A stretch of 64,000 bases of DNA from Chlorogloeopsis fritschii (GCF_043099315.1 NZ_CP170746.1), one strand, 5' to 3'. Positions 8,735-18,459 are shown, numbered from the stretch's first letter. Translations and numbers: made by a program. The notes: generated from the sequence alone by a model not told the origin.

Positions 8735-10777
8735 TCACCTTATCACTTTACTAATAACTGCTCGTCCGAATTCTTTTCCCTGGCTAGGGGAAACCCATCC
8801 CACTTCAATTTGGTAGTGTTGCTGTGGTTTAACTGGAGAAATTTTCAGCTTGTGAACATCTCGCAGGATTGTGCCTGGGCTAATTTGTTCTGGAAGTATA
8901 TATCCATTCAACAAAGGTGCATTAGAAAGTTCATTCAGACTAGAACTATTCTTGCGCAAACCAATTTTAAGTTGAATATCTGGTGGTAGTGGTGCGAGAA
9001 ATTGCCAATAGAATGTGATAATCAAATCTTCATTTGCAGACAACTTCGTTTGATTTAAGTCATAACCTAGTAGCCGCACTTGCTCGCCAAAAGACAAAGA
9101 TAAAGGAAACTGAATGCGTTTGATATCTTCAGCTAAGGGTATTGAACCAGGATAAACCCAAACATAGTCAACATCATGAAACCACACACTATATAAAGGT
9201 TGCTGCATGGCAAAATAAGCCAGCATCTTTGGTTCTGGAAGTTGGCGCTGCAATTGATTTTTATAGAATACCACTCGATTAGCCTGTGTCCAAGGCTGAA
9301 TTCCAGATGGGATACGCTTGTCTATTGGTAAGGTTTGACCGTGGAAATAAGTGGAAAAATATCGACTATACCAGCTAGCTACTTTGATTTCTTTTACATT
9401 TGGTGATTGGTTCAACCATTGTGCAGCTTTTTCTAAACCTTCCCCTTGACCAATCATAAATATATTTTGGGCTACTTTCACACCACCGAGTAACGGATTG
9501 TAATAAGTCAGGTAATGGGGATAGTGGGGTAAAAGGAAAATTAATTGTAAAAGTAATAGAACTACTGCTGTTAACGGGGCGCGATCGCTAGAAAAATTGG
9601 GAAGATGTGTAATGCGATCGCCCACCCAATTTTCAACCCAAGAAATTATTTTTAGCCAACCAACAACTGCGAGCAACCCTAGTATAGGCAAGCAGAGATT
9701 AATGTAACGGTCGATTTTACTGTCACTTACTGATAGTATCAGCAGGACGCACAGAGAAATCACAACGAGCGCTGCCAACTCAGGCACTTTCTGTTGCTCT
9801 TGCCGCAACTTTGGTAGAAGTAATACTGCACTTGTTGCCAACAATCCTACTTGCAGTACAGGTGATAAACGATATGCCAGCACTAGCGGATAGAAAAGAA
9901 TTCCTGGCGAATGGGTAAGTTGCCCCAAGAAAAAAAGAAATCCGCGATCGGACTCGTCTAGAATACCCTTGTATATCTGAGTGAAAACATATCCGGGTGA
10001 AACCCACATTGCCGGAAAAATGAGGGTAAACACTACTAAAATAGTGGCTCCCCAAAGTGCAAAGCCCTGAAATTGTTGTTTCCAGCCCCTTTTGGGAAAA
10101 CTACTCTGCCAAATTCCTAACTCAATCAACACTATTAACAGAGCAACAGCAGGTAATAAAAATAATGCAGTAATTTTCGCTGCCGTCGCCAATCCCAGAA
10201 ATACTCCCGAAACTAAAAGAGATTTGCGATCGCTATCTTTTTGCAAATACGACAAAAATAGCAGTATAGCCAAAACAGAAAAATCAGCTTGTAGTGCGTC
10301 AGTGGTAATAAAGCGTTGATATGCTAAAAAAAATGGTTCTAATAGCAGTAGGCTAATAGTACATAGAGCTACAGCTTTACCAAATAAACGCTTGCTGAGT
10401 ATGTATAAATACACCATACAAGCAGAAGTGACTATTGCTTGTACTAGGCGAGGAATTATATATAAAGAAATGGGAAACTCTTGGATATTCAAGCAAGCAC
10501 TTAGATCTGAAGGCAAATCTACACCCAAAAAGCCAGGAAAAAGCTTGTGCAGCGAACAATTCAACCACATACTGGTGCCACTGAGCCACATATTAGGAAC
10601 CCCAGGATGGTGCTTGAGAAAAGTACGGGTTAAATCTGCTTCCAGCAAGCGTTTGATAAACTGACTGCCGCGGTATATCCACAACCCCTCATCGGTATTC
10701 AGGGATGCAGTAATTGCCAAGGTACGTAGTGTGAATGAGATCAGGAAGATGGCAAGCAATAAGGGGGAACGTTTCAT
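8735..10777 (-). CDS. GT39-type membrane glycosyltransferase with C-terminal extracytoplasmic domain
   Basis: A second PMT_2/GT39-like protein, 680 residues. After the first helix comes NTDEGLW (about residues 27-33) with the acidic pair expected at the active site. About twelve hydrophobic segments span residues 90-420, followed by a roughly 250-residue soluble region (IKVASWYSRYF..., then a beta-rich end with ITFYWQFLAP and HYQIEVGWVSPSQG). It probably glycosylates a surface polymer or protein from a lipid-linked sugar. It is convergent with the AT-rich GT39 gene, from which it differs in composition and length. The start is the only ATG giving the complete first helix. Confidence 0.72.
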   Translation of the reverse strand: MKRSPLLLAIFLISFTLRTLAITASLNTDEGLWIYRGSQFIKRLLEADLTRTFLKHHPGVPNMWLSGTSMWLNCSLHKLFPGFLGVDLPSDLSACLNIQEFPISLYIIPRLVQAIVTSACMVYLYILSKRLFGKAVALCTISLLLLEPFFLAYQRFITTDALQADFSVLAILLFLSYLQKDSDRKSLLVSGVFLGLATAAKITALFLLPAVALLIVLIELGIWQSSFPKRGWKQQFQGFALWGATILVVFTLIFPAMWVSPGYVFTQIYKGILDESDRGFLFFLGQLTHSPGILFYPLVLAYRLSPVLQVGLLATSAVLLLPKLRQEQQKVPELAALVVISLCVLLILSVSDSKIDRYINLCLPILGLLAVVGWLKIISWVENWVGDRITHLPNFSSDRAPLTAVVLLLLQLIFLLPHYPHYLTYYNPLLGGVKVAQNIFMIGQGEGLEKAAQWLNQSPNVKEIKVASWYSRYFSTYFHGQTLPIDKRIPSGIQPWTQANRVVFYKNQLQRQLPEPKMLAYFAMQQPLYSVWFHDVDYVWVYPGSIPLAEDIKRIQFPLSLSFGEQVRLLGYDLNQTKLSANEDLIITFYWQFLAPLPPDIQLKIGLRKNSSSLNELSNAPLLNGYILPEQISPGTILRDVHKLKISPVKPQQHYQIEVGWVSPSQGKEFGRAVISKVIR

Positions 10778-10850
10778 TAGGGCAAAAAATCGCCTGTAAC
10801 TCTGGGATAGTTTATCAGACGAGGATGTATAGTTTAAGTTTTTGCTTCAA

Positions 10851-11004
10851 GTTGTACTTTGGTGATTCGCCTGTAGCAGATCCAAAGCTTGACACCTGTC
10901 ATTTTTACCTGGCAGTTATATCCAAGTAGTTGAAATGACTGTGCAAGTACTTAACTGACTGACAACAAGCTATTGATCAGAGCGATCGCTCTTTGAGTAC
11001 AGTA
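10851..11004 (+). pseudogene. Relic of a paralogue of the 15.3-17.1 kb lipoprotein gene
   Basis: Positions 10851-10896 match 16174-16219 inside the lipoprotein gene (encoding LYFGDSPVADPK versus LYFGDSPLADPK). Positions 10981-11004 match 17157-17180 just past that gene's stop (AGCGATCGCTCTTTGAGTAC in both). The spacing is 980 bp in the intact locus but only about 85 bp here, so the relic has lost most of its 3' half. It is not expressible as it stands. Confidence 0.65.
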
Positions 11005-11378
11005 GCAGCTACATCACTAAATAAATATATTTCTTCAGCTTAATATATTCTTAATATTGGGCTATCTCTTTTCTTGATTTTATCTTTGTATTATTTTAAC
11101 AATTAACCTTTCTTTTTTGAAGAATATTTACTTTAGATTTAATTCATAAAGCTCTAATAAATTTTCATTTATTAATACAGTAGATACTAGTTTTAACAAT
11201 TCAGTAAAACTTGGGTTATCACCTATTCAAAGACAGCGTATATTTATCCTAATAGTTTCGGAGTTATAAACTACAACATTGAAATGTAGCACCAAAAAGT
11301 TTTGCATGAAATCAACGTCGGATTTATGCATCTACTACCCATATAGCTAAAGTATTTCTGAACCATCAACAGAAATAA
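11005..11378. other. AT-rich spacer
   Basis: No gene, strong hairpin or recognisable repeat is seen between the two relics. The composition is AT-rich with scattered stops in all frames, consistent with decayed sequence. Confidence 0.5.
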
Positions 11379-11531
11379 AATTTGCGTAAAGCTCTTAGAG
11401 ACATTAACTATCCTGTATTTAGAAAGAATAGTGATGTTGTTGCCTCGATGGTGAACAAAGAGTTAGAAAAACTTTTTGAAAAATCTAAACCTAAGTCTGC
11501 AACAAATTATCGCTATTTTTCAGGACAATAG
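11379..11531 (+). pseudogene. Open 3' gene fragment of unknown family
   Basis: An open frame of about 50 codons (starting NLRKALRDINYPVFRKN and ending NYRYFSGQ) has a stop immediately upstream and no ATG or ribosome-binding site; TTG is the only early start. It reads like the soluble C-terminus of a longer protein that has lost its front. I do not recognise the family. Together with the relic before it, this suggests a deletion-prone spacer. Confidence 0.35.
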
Positions 11532-11591
11532 AATTTGTGTACTGTCTATAATGACGGCACTTAAAAACCTGAAATAAAGACGGTAGCCAAC

Positions 11592-12179
11592 ATGACATCT
11601 TGTGAATCAAATAGCAGCATTATGGTTGAAGTGGATGGTATTCAATTTGAAACTGTGGTATCGGAAAGAGTATTACCCATTCCTGAAGCCAAGCGCAGTG
11701 TTTTCACTCCTGTACAGCTTGGTATTCGCATTACTAATAATACGGAAACTTCCTTTCATTTTTCATCGAATTTTTACTCTATGTTTCCAGAATTGATAGT
11801 ACCAGATGGTCAAGTAATGCAGACAGGTATCCACTGTGAGCGACTTAACCGACCAATGGAATCTGATTTTTTTCTGGTACTTCCAGAAAAAGCACTAACT
11901 TTTTCTTGTAATGCCTTTCTTTTTTGGATACAGAATCCGAAGAAAAAGCGTGACCGACAGTTAACTTTGAATATCCCTTTTCCATATGAAGACATTTACG
12001 TTTTTCGCCCACTGTATCCAGGTACATATCAATTTCGGTTCAAGTATCGTTACTCTCGTGAAGGTATAGGGGATCTTTCTCGATGGATTGAACCAACAGT
12101 TTTACAAAGAATAGTAGAAAATCTCTGGACTGGAGAGGTACTGACTCCGCTTGTAGATATTCAACTAGTCCAGTCATGA
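11592..12179 (+). CDS. Conserved-type hypothetical protein, predicted beta-rich
   Basis: A 195-residue protein without signal peptide or membrane segment. The pattern of alternating hydrophobic residues (VQLGIRITNNTETSFHFSS, YPGTYQFRFKYRYS) suggests an immunoglobulin-like beta-sandwich, as in intracellular BsuPI-type or intrinsic-inhibitor folds; this is inference only. The start ATG is preceded by AAGACGG 12 nt upstream, a weak site. It precedes the PEP-CTERM gene by 98 bp and may share its transcription. Function unknown. Confidence 0.6.
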   Translation: MTSCESNSSIMVEVDGIQFETVVSERVLPIPEAKRSVFTPVQLGIRITNNTETSFHFSSNFYSMFPELIVPDGQVMQTGIHCERLNRPMESDFFLVLPEKALTFSCNAFLFWIQNPKKKRDRQLTLNIPFPYEDIYVFRPLYPGTYQFRFKYRYSREGIGDLSRWIEPTVLQRIVENLWTGEVLTPLVDIQLVQS

Positions 12180-12277
12180 AATTGAGCAAGTCATGAAATT
12201 AGTTTTGACTTTACTCGCTAATTTTATGACAACAGCTGATATTTATTTGAAACTTGATCTCTAGGAAATAATAAAAA

Positions 12278-13996
12278 ATGCGTAAAAAACCATATTTTCT
12301 AATTTGTGTAGCAACAAACTTACTAATGGCACTGACGAACCAGTCGGCTATGGCCTTCAGTCTTAAGTTTGGCAAAGGGGCTATCTCTTATTACAATCCT
12401 ACAGAACCCTACGTTATAGATGCTAATACCAGTGGTACAACTTTTTTGTCACCTAGATATGTTGCCCCTATTAAATTAGGTGGGACAAATGATTTCTTGA
12501 AAATGTTAAATGATGATGTTAGGTGGCGAGGTTGGGATTTTATTCCTTCAGACAAAAATTTATATGGTAATTTTGAAATTTTATATTACTATGCTTGCGG
12601 TGCTCAAACTCTTTGTGCAAAAGAAGAGCCGAAGTCAGACAATCACATACGAGGTGGAGTAGGAGCTTATATTAATATAAAGTATAATCCCCAGAAAACA
12701 GACCCAAAACCAGAACAAGCAAAAATCCATTGGATTCAACGTGTGGTTAATAACCATAGCCTTTATAATGAACACCAGATCCATATAGATGGAGGAACAC
12801 ATGATCTCCGTTATGACGGAATTGACATTCCCATATGGATGAATGTTAACCCTTACTATGACACTGTAGGTACTGCAAATGAATCTTCTTTCCGAGATAA
12901 ATCTTATAGAATAGACGCTAACAACCCTCATTTTTGGGTTGGTGAACTTTACTTAGTTGAGGAAATAGCACCACAAACAGTAAAAATTTACAACGGGGTT
13001 AGATGGGGTTGGATAAACAGAGTTTATCGTCGCCGTAATATTTTATGTCCAGCTAAGAGTATTAGCAGTGATGATAACTGTACCTATGAATTTTCCGACA
13101 GTTTATCTTCTGGTACCGAAGTAGATAGCTTCAAACTACCAGGATTTACTCCAGGAAAAAGATTTACTGCCAGGATTGATAATGACATACCTGGAAATCG
13201 CTGCAATCCAAACACGTATTTAACTGCATCTGATAACTCTGGTTATATAAGCAACTTTGACGATAACAGCAGTCCATTGGGCGATGGCTTTGCTTCTGCA
13301 CTGAAGGGATCTGTGTCTAGTGATGGCACTATCAACCTAGATGTTCGTGCTGCAAATGGGGGTCGTCGTGGTGAAGATCGAGGCAATTACAAGCTTTATG
13401 TTGAACTGTATGAAGAGGGAGAGTTTCTGCCAGAAGCAGATGAATTTATCGTTGGAAGTAGCGGTGGTGGTGGATTTGGCGCTGAGATTGAAATTCCAGG
13501 CCGGACGCAGGATGATCCTATTCTTCCTGATGAGAGGGAAGGAAACTGGCAACTATTCCGCAACGTTCCTGGCTGCCGTTGGTACGACCCACACACTACC
13601 TATGGTTTTGAATTCCAAGCACTAGATGACACACTATTTACTGAAATTCTTGACTTCCCGATTGGAGACGACAATCGATTTACCGTCTCAGTAGGAGATA
13701 CTATTGTTGGTGAATTCAGTCCCGGAGAGAGCTTAGACTTTGTTTCCTTATTTGGTCATGGTATTTCCAACTTTAAAATAACTGACATCGATTCACTATT
13801 TGGTTCAACACAAGAAACAGCTTTCCCGATTCAACTAGCATTTAATGACCGTATAGGTAGTTTCAAAATGCGTCCAATTTCTAAGGAAAGCTCTCCTCAG
13901 TCTGTACCTGAGTACTCCTCTGTATTTGGACTATTAGCAGTTGGCGCATGGAGTATAGTAAAAGCGCTGAAAATTAGATCCAACAAACAGCAGTGA
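12278..13996 (+). CDS. PEP-CTERM-type exported protein
   Basis: The protein has an N-terminal signal peptide (hydrophobic core LICVATNLLMALT, cleavage near AMA-F at about 27) and a C-terminal sorting signal: VPEYSSVFGLL, a hydrophobic helix, then a basic tail (KALKIRSNKQQ). The motif reads VPEY where VPEP is usual. PEP-CTERM proteins are processed by an exosortase and are typically linked to exopolysaccharide production. The 500-residue body is Asp/Asn/Gly-rich with cysteine pairs (CGAQTLC, CPAKSISSDDNC) and no recognised enzyme domain. Its stop overlaps the GTG of the following ligase-like gene by 4 bp, so the two are translationally coupled. Confidence 0.75.
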   Translation: MRKKPYFLICVATNLLMALTNQSAMAFSLKFGKGAISYYNPTEPYVIDANTSGTTFLSPRYVAPIKLGGTNDFLKMLNDDVRWRGWDFIPSDKNLYGNFEILYYYACGAQTLCAKEEPKSDNHIRGGVGAYINIKYNPQKTDPKPEQAKIHWIQRVVNNHSLYNEHQIHIDGGTHDLRYDGIDIPIWMNVNPYYDTVGTANESSFRDKSYRIDANNPHFWVGELYLVEEIAPQTVKIYNGVRWGWINRVYRRRNILCPAKSISSDDNCTYEFSDSLSSGTEVDSFKLPGFTPGKRFTARIDNDIPGNRCNPNTYLTASDNSGYISNFDDNSSPLGDGFASALKGSVSSDGTINLDVRAANGGRRGEDRGNYKLYVELYEEGEFLPEADEFIVGSSGGGGFGAEIEIPGRTQDDPILPDEREGNWQLFRNVPGCRWYDPHTTYGFEFQALDDTLFTEILDFPIGDDNRFTVSVGDTIVGEFSPGESLDFVSLFGHGISNFKITDIDSLFGSTQETAFPIQLAFNDRIGSFKMRPISKESSPQSVPEYSSVFGLLAVGAWSIVKALKIRSNKQQ

Positions 13997-15324
13997 ACCA
14001 CCTCTACACTCTCTTGTTTTCCCTCAGCATCATTCTCATCAACCCATTCGGTACAATGCGCGGGGAAATCTGGACTCAGCCAAAAGTATTTGCAATCCTC
14101 CTCATCTGTATACTCAACTTTCTTTATCTGTGGGAAGAAAAAGACACCCTTAAAATTTCCCAAAGTTGGAAACTTAGCAAACTGCTGTGGGAAATATTTC
14201 TCGCAATTGGGTTAATCGCAACTGTTACTAGTCCCTTCCCCTTACGTTCCCTATTCGGTCAAGAGCAGATGGGTGATGGCTTGCTTTACTGGTTACTAAT
14301 TGCCATCTTCACCCTCAGCAATAGCCTACTACTAAGACTGCATCCAGAACTAGCCCGTTCTCAATTCATTGGTTTAGTTATTGGCGGTGTTATCCTTGCC
14401 TTGAGTATCTTTCCTCAAGTTATTAACTGGCGCATCGACTACACTGCCACAAGTGGGCAACTACTCCAAGATAATATCCTGGCTAGTACCATTTTCCAAA
14501 ATCAACAGCCAATCGGCTTGTATTCTCATCGCGGTCATGCTTCATTTGTGCTAGCAGCAGTGGCAGTGATGACGCTTGTCGGTTGGCAATGGCAGTGGAT
14601 AAGTACTCGTTATGCTGCTATAGCTAGTATCCTAATTATCCCTGCATTGCTATTGACTCAAACTAGGGCGGGAATACTAGCTTTTGTTGTCGCAGGAGTT
14701 TATTGGATTTATCAGTTCCCTTTAAGCAAACAAGTACGCTCCTTTATGCTCTGCACCGTGTTGGTGGCTTTGTTGTTTGTCGGTGCAGTTTCCTTAACTC
14801 GCAACATTGAAACACTCAATCGATTCAACTTTGATAGTAATACCAAGATTCTCAAACAACTGACATCAGACAGAGTATATCTGTGGGAGATAGCAGAACG
14901 CGGTATCAGTAAACGCCCCTTACTCGGTTGGGGTATGAATGGTTTTGGTACTGCTTACCCACACGTCATCAATTCTAAATCGGTTAAATGGGTGAAGGTT
15001 ACTCGCTTGGGCGATTTTACTTTTGATTACCAGGGCTTTGATGGACAGCGTGGCAGGCAAACGCTACCCACGGTGAAAGCACACAATTTGATTTTAGATA
15101 CAATTCTATCAGTAGGTGTATTAGGTCTAGTTTCTTACTTATCGCTGTTAGGATTGGGTCTATGGCTGGTTATCAAGTCGCCTTGCCGGGGGATTGAGGC
15201 GGTGATAATTACTTACCTTGTGTTTACTTTTACCTGGTTTGAGTGCGCCCAGTATACGCATTTGGCTTGGTGGTCGTTGAGTTTGTTTAGTATATCTGGT
15301 GAATGTGAAAAAATTACATCTTAA
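13993..15324 (+). CDS. O-antigen ligase / Wzy-like polymerase family membrane protein
   Basis: Predicted to polymerise or ligate lipid-linked glycan units at the outer face of the membrane. It has 443 residues with about eleven hydrophobic helices. The Wzy_C region contains TRAGILAFVVAGV and, after a large periplasmic loop, LLGWGMNGFGTAYPHV followed by TVKAHNLILDTILSVGVLGLV; the RxG/WGxG...HN(L)ILD layout is typical of the family. The GTG start is fixed by a 4-bp overlap (GTGA) with the PEP-CTERM gene. Its end overlaps the lipoprotein gene by 26 bp, making a three-gene operon. Confidence 0.78.
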   Translation: MNHLYTLLFSLSIILINPFGTMRGEIWTQPKVFAILLICILNFLYLWEEKDTLKISQSWKLSKLLWEIFLAIGLIATVTSPFPLRSLFGQEQMGDGLLYWLLIAIFTLSNSLLLRLHPELARSQFIGLVIGGVILALSIFPQVINWRIDYTATSGQLLQDNILASTIFQNQQPIGLYSHRGHASFVLAAVAVMTLVGWQWQWISTRYAAIASILIIPALLLTQTRAGILAFVVAGVYWIYQFPLSKQVRSFMLCTVLVALLFVGAVSLTRNIETLNRFNFDSNTKILKQLTSDRVYLWEIAERGISKRPLLGWGMNGFGTAYPHVINSKSVKWVKVTRLGDFTFDYQGFDGQRGRQTLPTVKAHNLILDTILSVGVLGLVSYLSLLGLGLWLVIKSPCRGIEAVIITYLVFTFTWFECAQYTHLAWWSLSLFSISGECEKITS

Positions 15325-17128
15325 AAGTGCTGCCATCATCTGCTTACTGTGTTTTTTGTCAGCTTGTTCCCAGTCAAAAGTCTCCTCACAATGGACACCA
15401 CAGATGGAAGCTGACTTTCAGCAGCGCTCAAAGGATGTAATTGCAAAACTTGCAGACAGTAAATACGGAACTACTGCTTTTGAGAGTGAAAAGAAATCTT
15501 ACCCCAAGGCAATGATTGACTTTCTTGCCGGGAATAGAGCGCGTGCGATCGCATTCCTCCAATCTGAAGATGCTGACGCTCAAAATCACGCCCACACTTT
15601 GGGAATTGATTTTTACTCTGGTTTCACTCTTAAAGGGCAAGTCCGCAAATATTTCTACTTTGGCAAGTATCTTAACCCGGCATATCGCCAGCGGATGAAA
15701 AAGGCGATGCAAATTTGGACAGAAGTAGATCCGCTCACACGCCACTTTCCATACCAACGCCAGTTTTGGCAGAAGTCTACAGATAACTGCGATACTTGGG
15801 TAGATTGCCGCAACACTGATAACCTCAAAGCCATGCGGGAAGTTGCAGTATATCTGTTTGCGGAAGAAAGTGGTAATGAACAGACACGCAAGATATACAA
15901 AGAACGTATCAGCCACAATGTTCGTACTTTATATCAAATTGGACAAGGCGAATGGGATTCTGAAAACTACCTGGGACACACCATCACCAGCTACATAAAT
16001 CTCTACGATTTTGCTCTTGATCCAGAAGTAAAATCACTAGCCAAATCTGCATTAGATTGGTTTTTCGCTTCTGGCGCACTAAAATATTGGCGTGGTGGAT
16101 TTGGTGGCCCTTCTAAGCGCGATTATAGTCAGGGTAATTGTTCTTGGTGTTCTTTGGCTACCCATTCTCTTGGGTTGTACTTTGGTGATTCACCCCTAGC
16201 AGATCCAAAGCCTGAACCAGACGAAATACACCTAATTACTAGCAGTTATCGTCCACCAGCAGCAGTTGTAGCATTAGCACGGAAGCAATTTCAAAAGCCA
16301 GTAGAACTGTTAAATTCCAAGCCAACCTATGAAAACTGGAAACTAGGAGGCGATGACGCACCCCAGTTTTACGAAACCCTCTATTTTGGCAACACTTTTC
16401 AGTTGGGGACATTAGCTCAAGGTTCCGGTGGTGACTGGAACGGCTTCAAGTTGATGGCATTTAACACTGAGCGCGGTGTTGATTATTTTATTGCCGCAAC
16501 AGGAACAGATCCTACCAAAATATCTACTTCATCTGTTGGTGGCGACAATGTTGCTCAGTACCGCAATTTAGTCATCTGGCTCAACAACAAGCCACAAGTA
16601 CCGTTTCAATTCTTCTTACCCAAGTCAGCAAAGCTGGAAACCGACAATGGTGTGACTTTCATTCGCTACGAAAAAACGTGGTTGGCACTGACGCCGATTA
16701 ATTTAAAGGTTGAGGGAATTAACCATAAAGCAACTCAGAAAATGAGCGATCGCTACCCCATTGACCAGATTTTAACTGCAACTGGCACTCTTAAGACTAT
16801 AAGCGGTTTTGCTTTAGAAGTGGGTGAGCGGGAAAGCTACGGTAGTTGGCAGCAATTTAAACTGTCTGTGCTAGAGAAGTCGCGGTTAAATCTGAGCCAA
16901 ATTCATGGTGGCATAGTTGAGTATCGAGGTGTTGCGGGGAACATAAAACTCAAATATCAAGATTCAGGCTTACCAAAAGTTTGGAGAAACGGACAAGCTC
17001 ACGATTGGAAAAATCACTTTGCCGTTTACCAAAATCCTGACGGGGGTAAAACACCTATTTATCTGGGATGGAAGGAAGGTAAGCTCTCTGTTGATGCTGG
17101 TGGATACAACTTTCAAACTCAACCCTAA
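15299..17128 (+). CDS. Large exported lipoprotein, possible alpha/alpha-toroid polysaccharide-active protein
   Basis: The N-terminus is a lipoprotein signal (hydrophobic AAIICLLCFLSAC with lipobox LSAC), so the mature 590-residue protein is membrane-anchored outside the cytoplasm. The first half is helical with regularly spaced aromatics (FYFGKYLNPAYRQRMKKAM, SENYLGHTITSYINLYDFA, KYWRGGFGGPSKRD). The second half is beta-rich (FIRYEKTWLALTPINL, GGIVEYRGVAGNIKLKYQD). That order resembles polysaccharide lyases of the heparinase-like toroid plus beta-sandwich type, but no catalytic motif could be assigned. GTG 15299 and GTG 15305 are alternative starts. It overlaps the ligase-like gene. A degraded piece of a paralogue lies at 10851-11004. 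Confidence 0.6.
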   Translation: MNVKKLHLKSAAIICLLCFLSACSQSKVSSQWTPQMEADFQQRSKDVIAKLADSKYGTTAFESEKKSYPKAMIDFLAGNRARAIAFLQSEDADAQNHAHTLGIDFYSGFTLKGQVRKYFYFGKYLNPAYRQRMKKAMQIWTEVDPLTRHFPYQRQFWQKSTDNCDTWVDCRNTDNLKAMREVAVYLFAEESGNEQTRKIYKERISHNVRTLYQIGQGEWDSENYLGHTITSYINLYDFALDPEVKSLAKSALDWFFASGALKYWRGGFGGPSKRDYSQGNCSWCSLATHSLGLYFGDSPLADPKPEPDEIHLITSSYRPPAAVVALARKQFQKPVELLNSKPTYENWKLGGDDAPQFYETLYFGNTFQLGTLAQGSGGDWNGFKLMAFNTERGVDYFIAATGTDPTKISTSSVGGDNVAQYRNLVIWLNNKPQVPFQFFLPKSAKLETDNGVTFIRYEKTWLALTPINLKVEGINHKATQKMSDRYPIDQILTATGTLKTISGFALEVGERESYGSWQQFKLSVLEKSRLNLSQIHGGIVEYRGVAGNIKLKYQDSGLPKVWRNGQAHDWKNHFAVYQNPDGGKTPIYLGWKEGKLSVDAGGYNFQTQP

Positions 17129-17215
17129 GTTTTTCTTTTGGGTACGCTGTTTTTGAAGCGATCGCTCTTTGAGTACGGTAATAAGTTAAGTAGACTGTCT
17201 AGAAGGAAAGTGCCT

Positions 17216-17238
17216 TACCCCCATTTACATAGTGGGGG
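17216..17238 (+). terminator. Probable stem-loop terminator of the lipoprotein operon
   Basis: The stem ACCCCCA / TGGGGGT with a 9-nt loop is followed by TGTTAAAAA, 88 bp after the stop. The T-tract is poor, so termination may be partial. Confidence 0.5.
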
Positions 17239-17280
17239 TTGTTAAAAACTGTGGAAGGTTATTAGAGTGAAAGTACTGAA

Positions 17281-17667
17281 ATGAGCAACCTTGAAATTGT
17301 AAAGCGTCTGTACACAGCGTTTAGCGATCGCGATCAAAATACCATTCTTCAAATATTCGATCCCAATATAGAGTGGATACAAAACGAAGGATTTCCGGGT
17401 GGTGGCAGGCATTGCGGAGTAGACGCAATTTTGAATGATGTTTTTGCTAAGTTTCGCTCGGAGTGGGATACATGGCAAGCGGTTGTGGAGGAATGGTTAG
17501 ACGCTGGCGACACAATTATCGCTTTAGGCGAATATCGTGGCACTTATAAATTAACAGGCAAATCAACTAAAGCTGCATTTGCTCACGTCTACAGGCTCAA
17601 AGATAATCGCATCGTCAAATTTCAGCAATACACGGATACGCTGAAAGTCGCTGAAGCAATGCAGTAA
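17281..17667 (+). CDS. SnoaL-like (NTF2-fold) protein
   Basis: A 128-residue NTF2-fold protein of the SnoaL-like/ketosteroid-isomerase-like group, a cone-shaped small-ligand binding fold used by isomerases, cyclases and stress proteins. Landmarks are the N-terminal helix EIVKRLYTAFSDRD, then FDPNIEWIQNEGFPGGGRHCGVDAI, the DTIIALGEYRGTYKLTGK strand pair and the terminal FQQYTDTLKVAEAM. The substrate cannot be deduced. Standing alone with its own spacer on both sides, it seems to be a single-gene unit. GCGATCGC lies within the coding region. Confidence 0.75.
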   Translation: MSNLEIVKRLYTAFSDRDQNTILQIFDPNIEWIQNEGFPGGGRHCGVDAILNDVFAKFRSEWDTWQAVVEEWLDAGDTIIALGEYRGTYKLTGKSTKAAFAHVYRLKDNRIVKFQQYTDTLKVAEAMQ

Positions 17668-18072
17668 TAACACTTCATCAGGAGACGGAATGGGGCGATC
17701 GCTTCGAGTTAAACTATGTTCTCAATGCAATCAACCTGCATTAGTTCTTTATCGTGTAAAGCAATCTATATTCGTCTTCTTCGTCAAAATAAATTATTAA
17801 CTACTAGTTCATCGCATTAATTATGATGGTTATATAAGTTCGTAGTAAGGACTTTAGTCCTAAACTTCGAGAGCGCGTGCATCGCTTACTACGAATACCT
17901 CAAAACTTATGTGAGAGACTACTACTGGTTCATATTATAAATTTTAAGGGGGTTGAGGAACGAACCACATAGACGCGACAGCGGCTTCCCGCAGGGTAGG
18001 ACACAAAGAGCACAAAGGAAGAAAAATTAAGAACGAGTTTACCAATCAAAATTAATGAGACAGACTACTACT
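17668..18072. other. Intergenic spacer with repeat debris
   Basis: No gene is seen. It contains an inverted-repeat element (see 17839-17895) and, near 17960-18020, the string ACGCGACAGCGGCTTCCCGC followed by AGGGTAGGACACAAAG, which resembles fragments of common cyanobacterial dispersed repeats. Confidence 0.5.
17839..17895. repeat. 57-bp inverted-repeat element
   Basis: Eleven-base ends TTCGTAGTAAG / CTTACTACGAA flank an inner palindrome GGACTTTAGTCC. This is typical of small foldback repeats scattered in Nostocales genomes. No coding content. Confidence 0.6.
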
Positions 18073-18459
18073 TTATCTTTCATAAATTTCTAATGGTAAA
18101 GCATCTGGATCTTGAAAAAAAGTAAATCTCTTGCCAGTAATTTCATCAAGTCTAATATCTTCTACTTCAACTCCTTGAGCTTGTAAATCACTTACAGTAT
18201 TCTCGATATCATCAACTTCAAAAGCCAAATGTCTTAAACCACAAGCTTCTGGTTTACTTACTCTTTGTGGGGGATTAGGAAAAGAAAATAATTCGATTTG
18301 GCAATTATCTCCAACTTGTAAATCTAATTTATAAGAATTTCTAGCTGCTCGAAAAGTCTCATTAATAATCGAAAATCCTAAAACTTCTGTATAAAACTTT
18401 TTTGATTTTTCGTAATTTGAACAAATAATCGCTACATGATGAATTCCAGTAGTTTTCAT
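18073..18459 (-). CDS. VOC-family (glyoxalase-like) protein
   Basis: A single-domain vicinal-oxygen-chelate protein of 128 residues with the two beta-alpha-beta-beta-beta modules. The first starts GIHHVAIICSNYEKSKKFYTEVLGF and the second GLRHLAFEVDDIENTVSDLQAQGV. The expected metal ligands are present: His8, the Glu of QIELFSF, the His of LRHLAF and the Glu of LEIYER. It is related to the GloA2/YwkD subgroup, whose lactoylglutathione-lyase activity is not proven. Likely roles are methylglyoxal-type detoxification or another dioxygen/isomerase chemistry. Confidence 0.8.
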   Translation of the reverse strand: MKTTGIHHVAIICSNYEKSKKFYTEVLGFSIINETFRAARNSYKLDLQVGDNCQIELFSFPNPPQRVSKPEACGLRHLAFEVDDIENTVSDLQAQGVEVEDIRLDEITGKRFTFFQDPDALPLEIYER

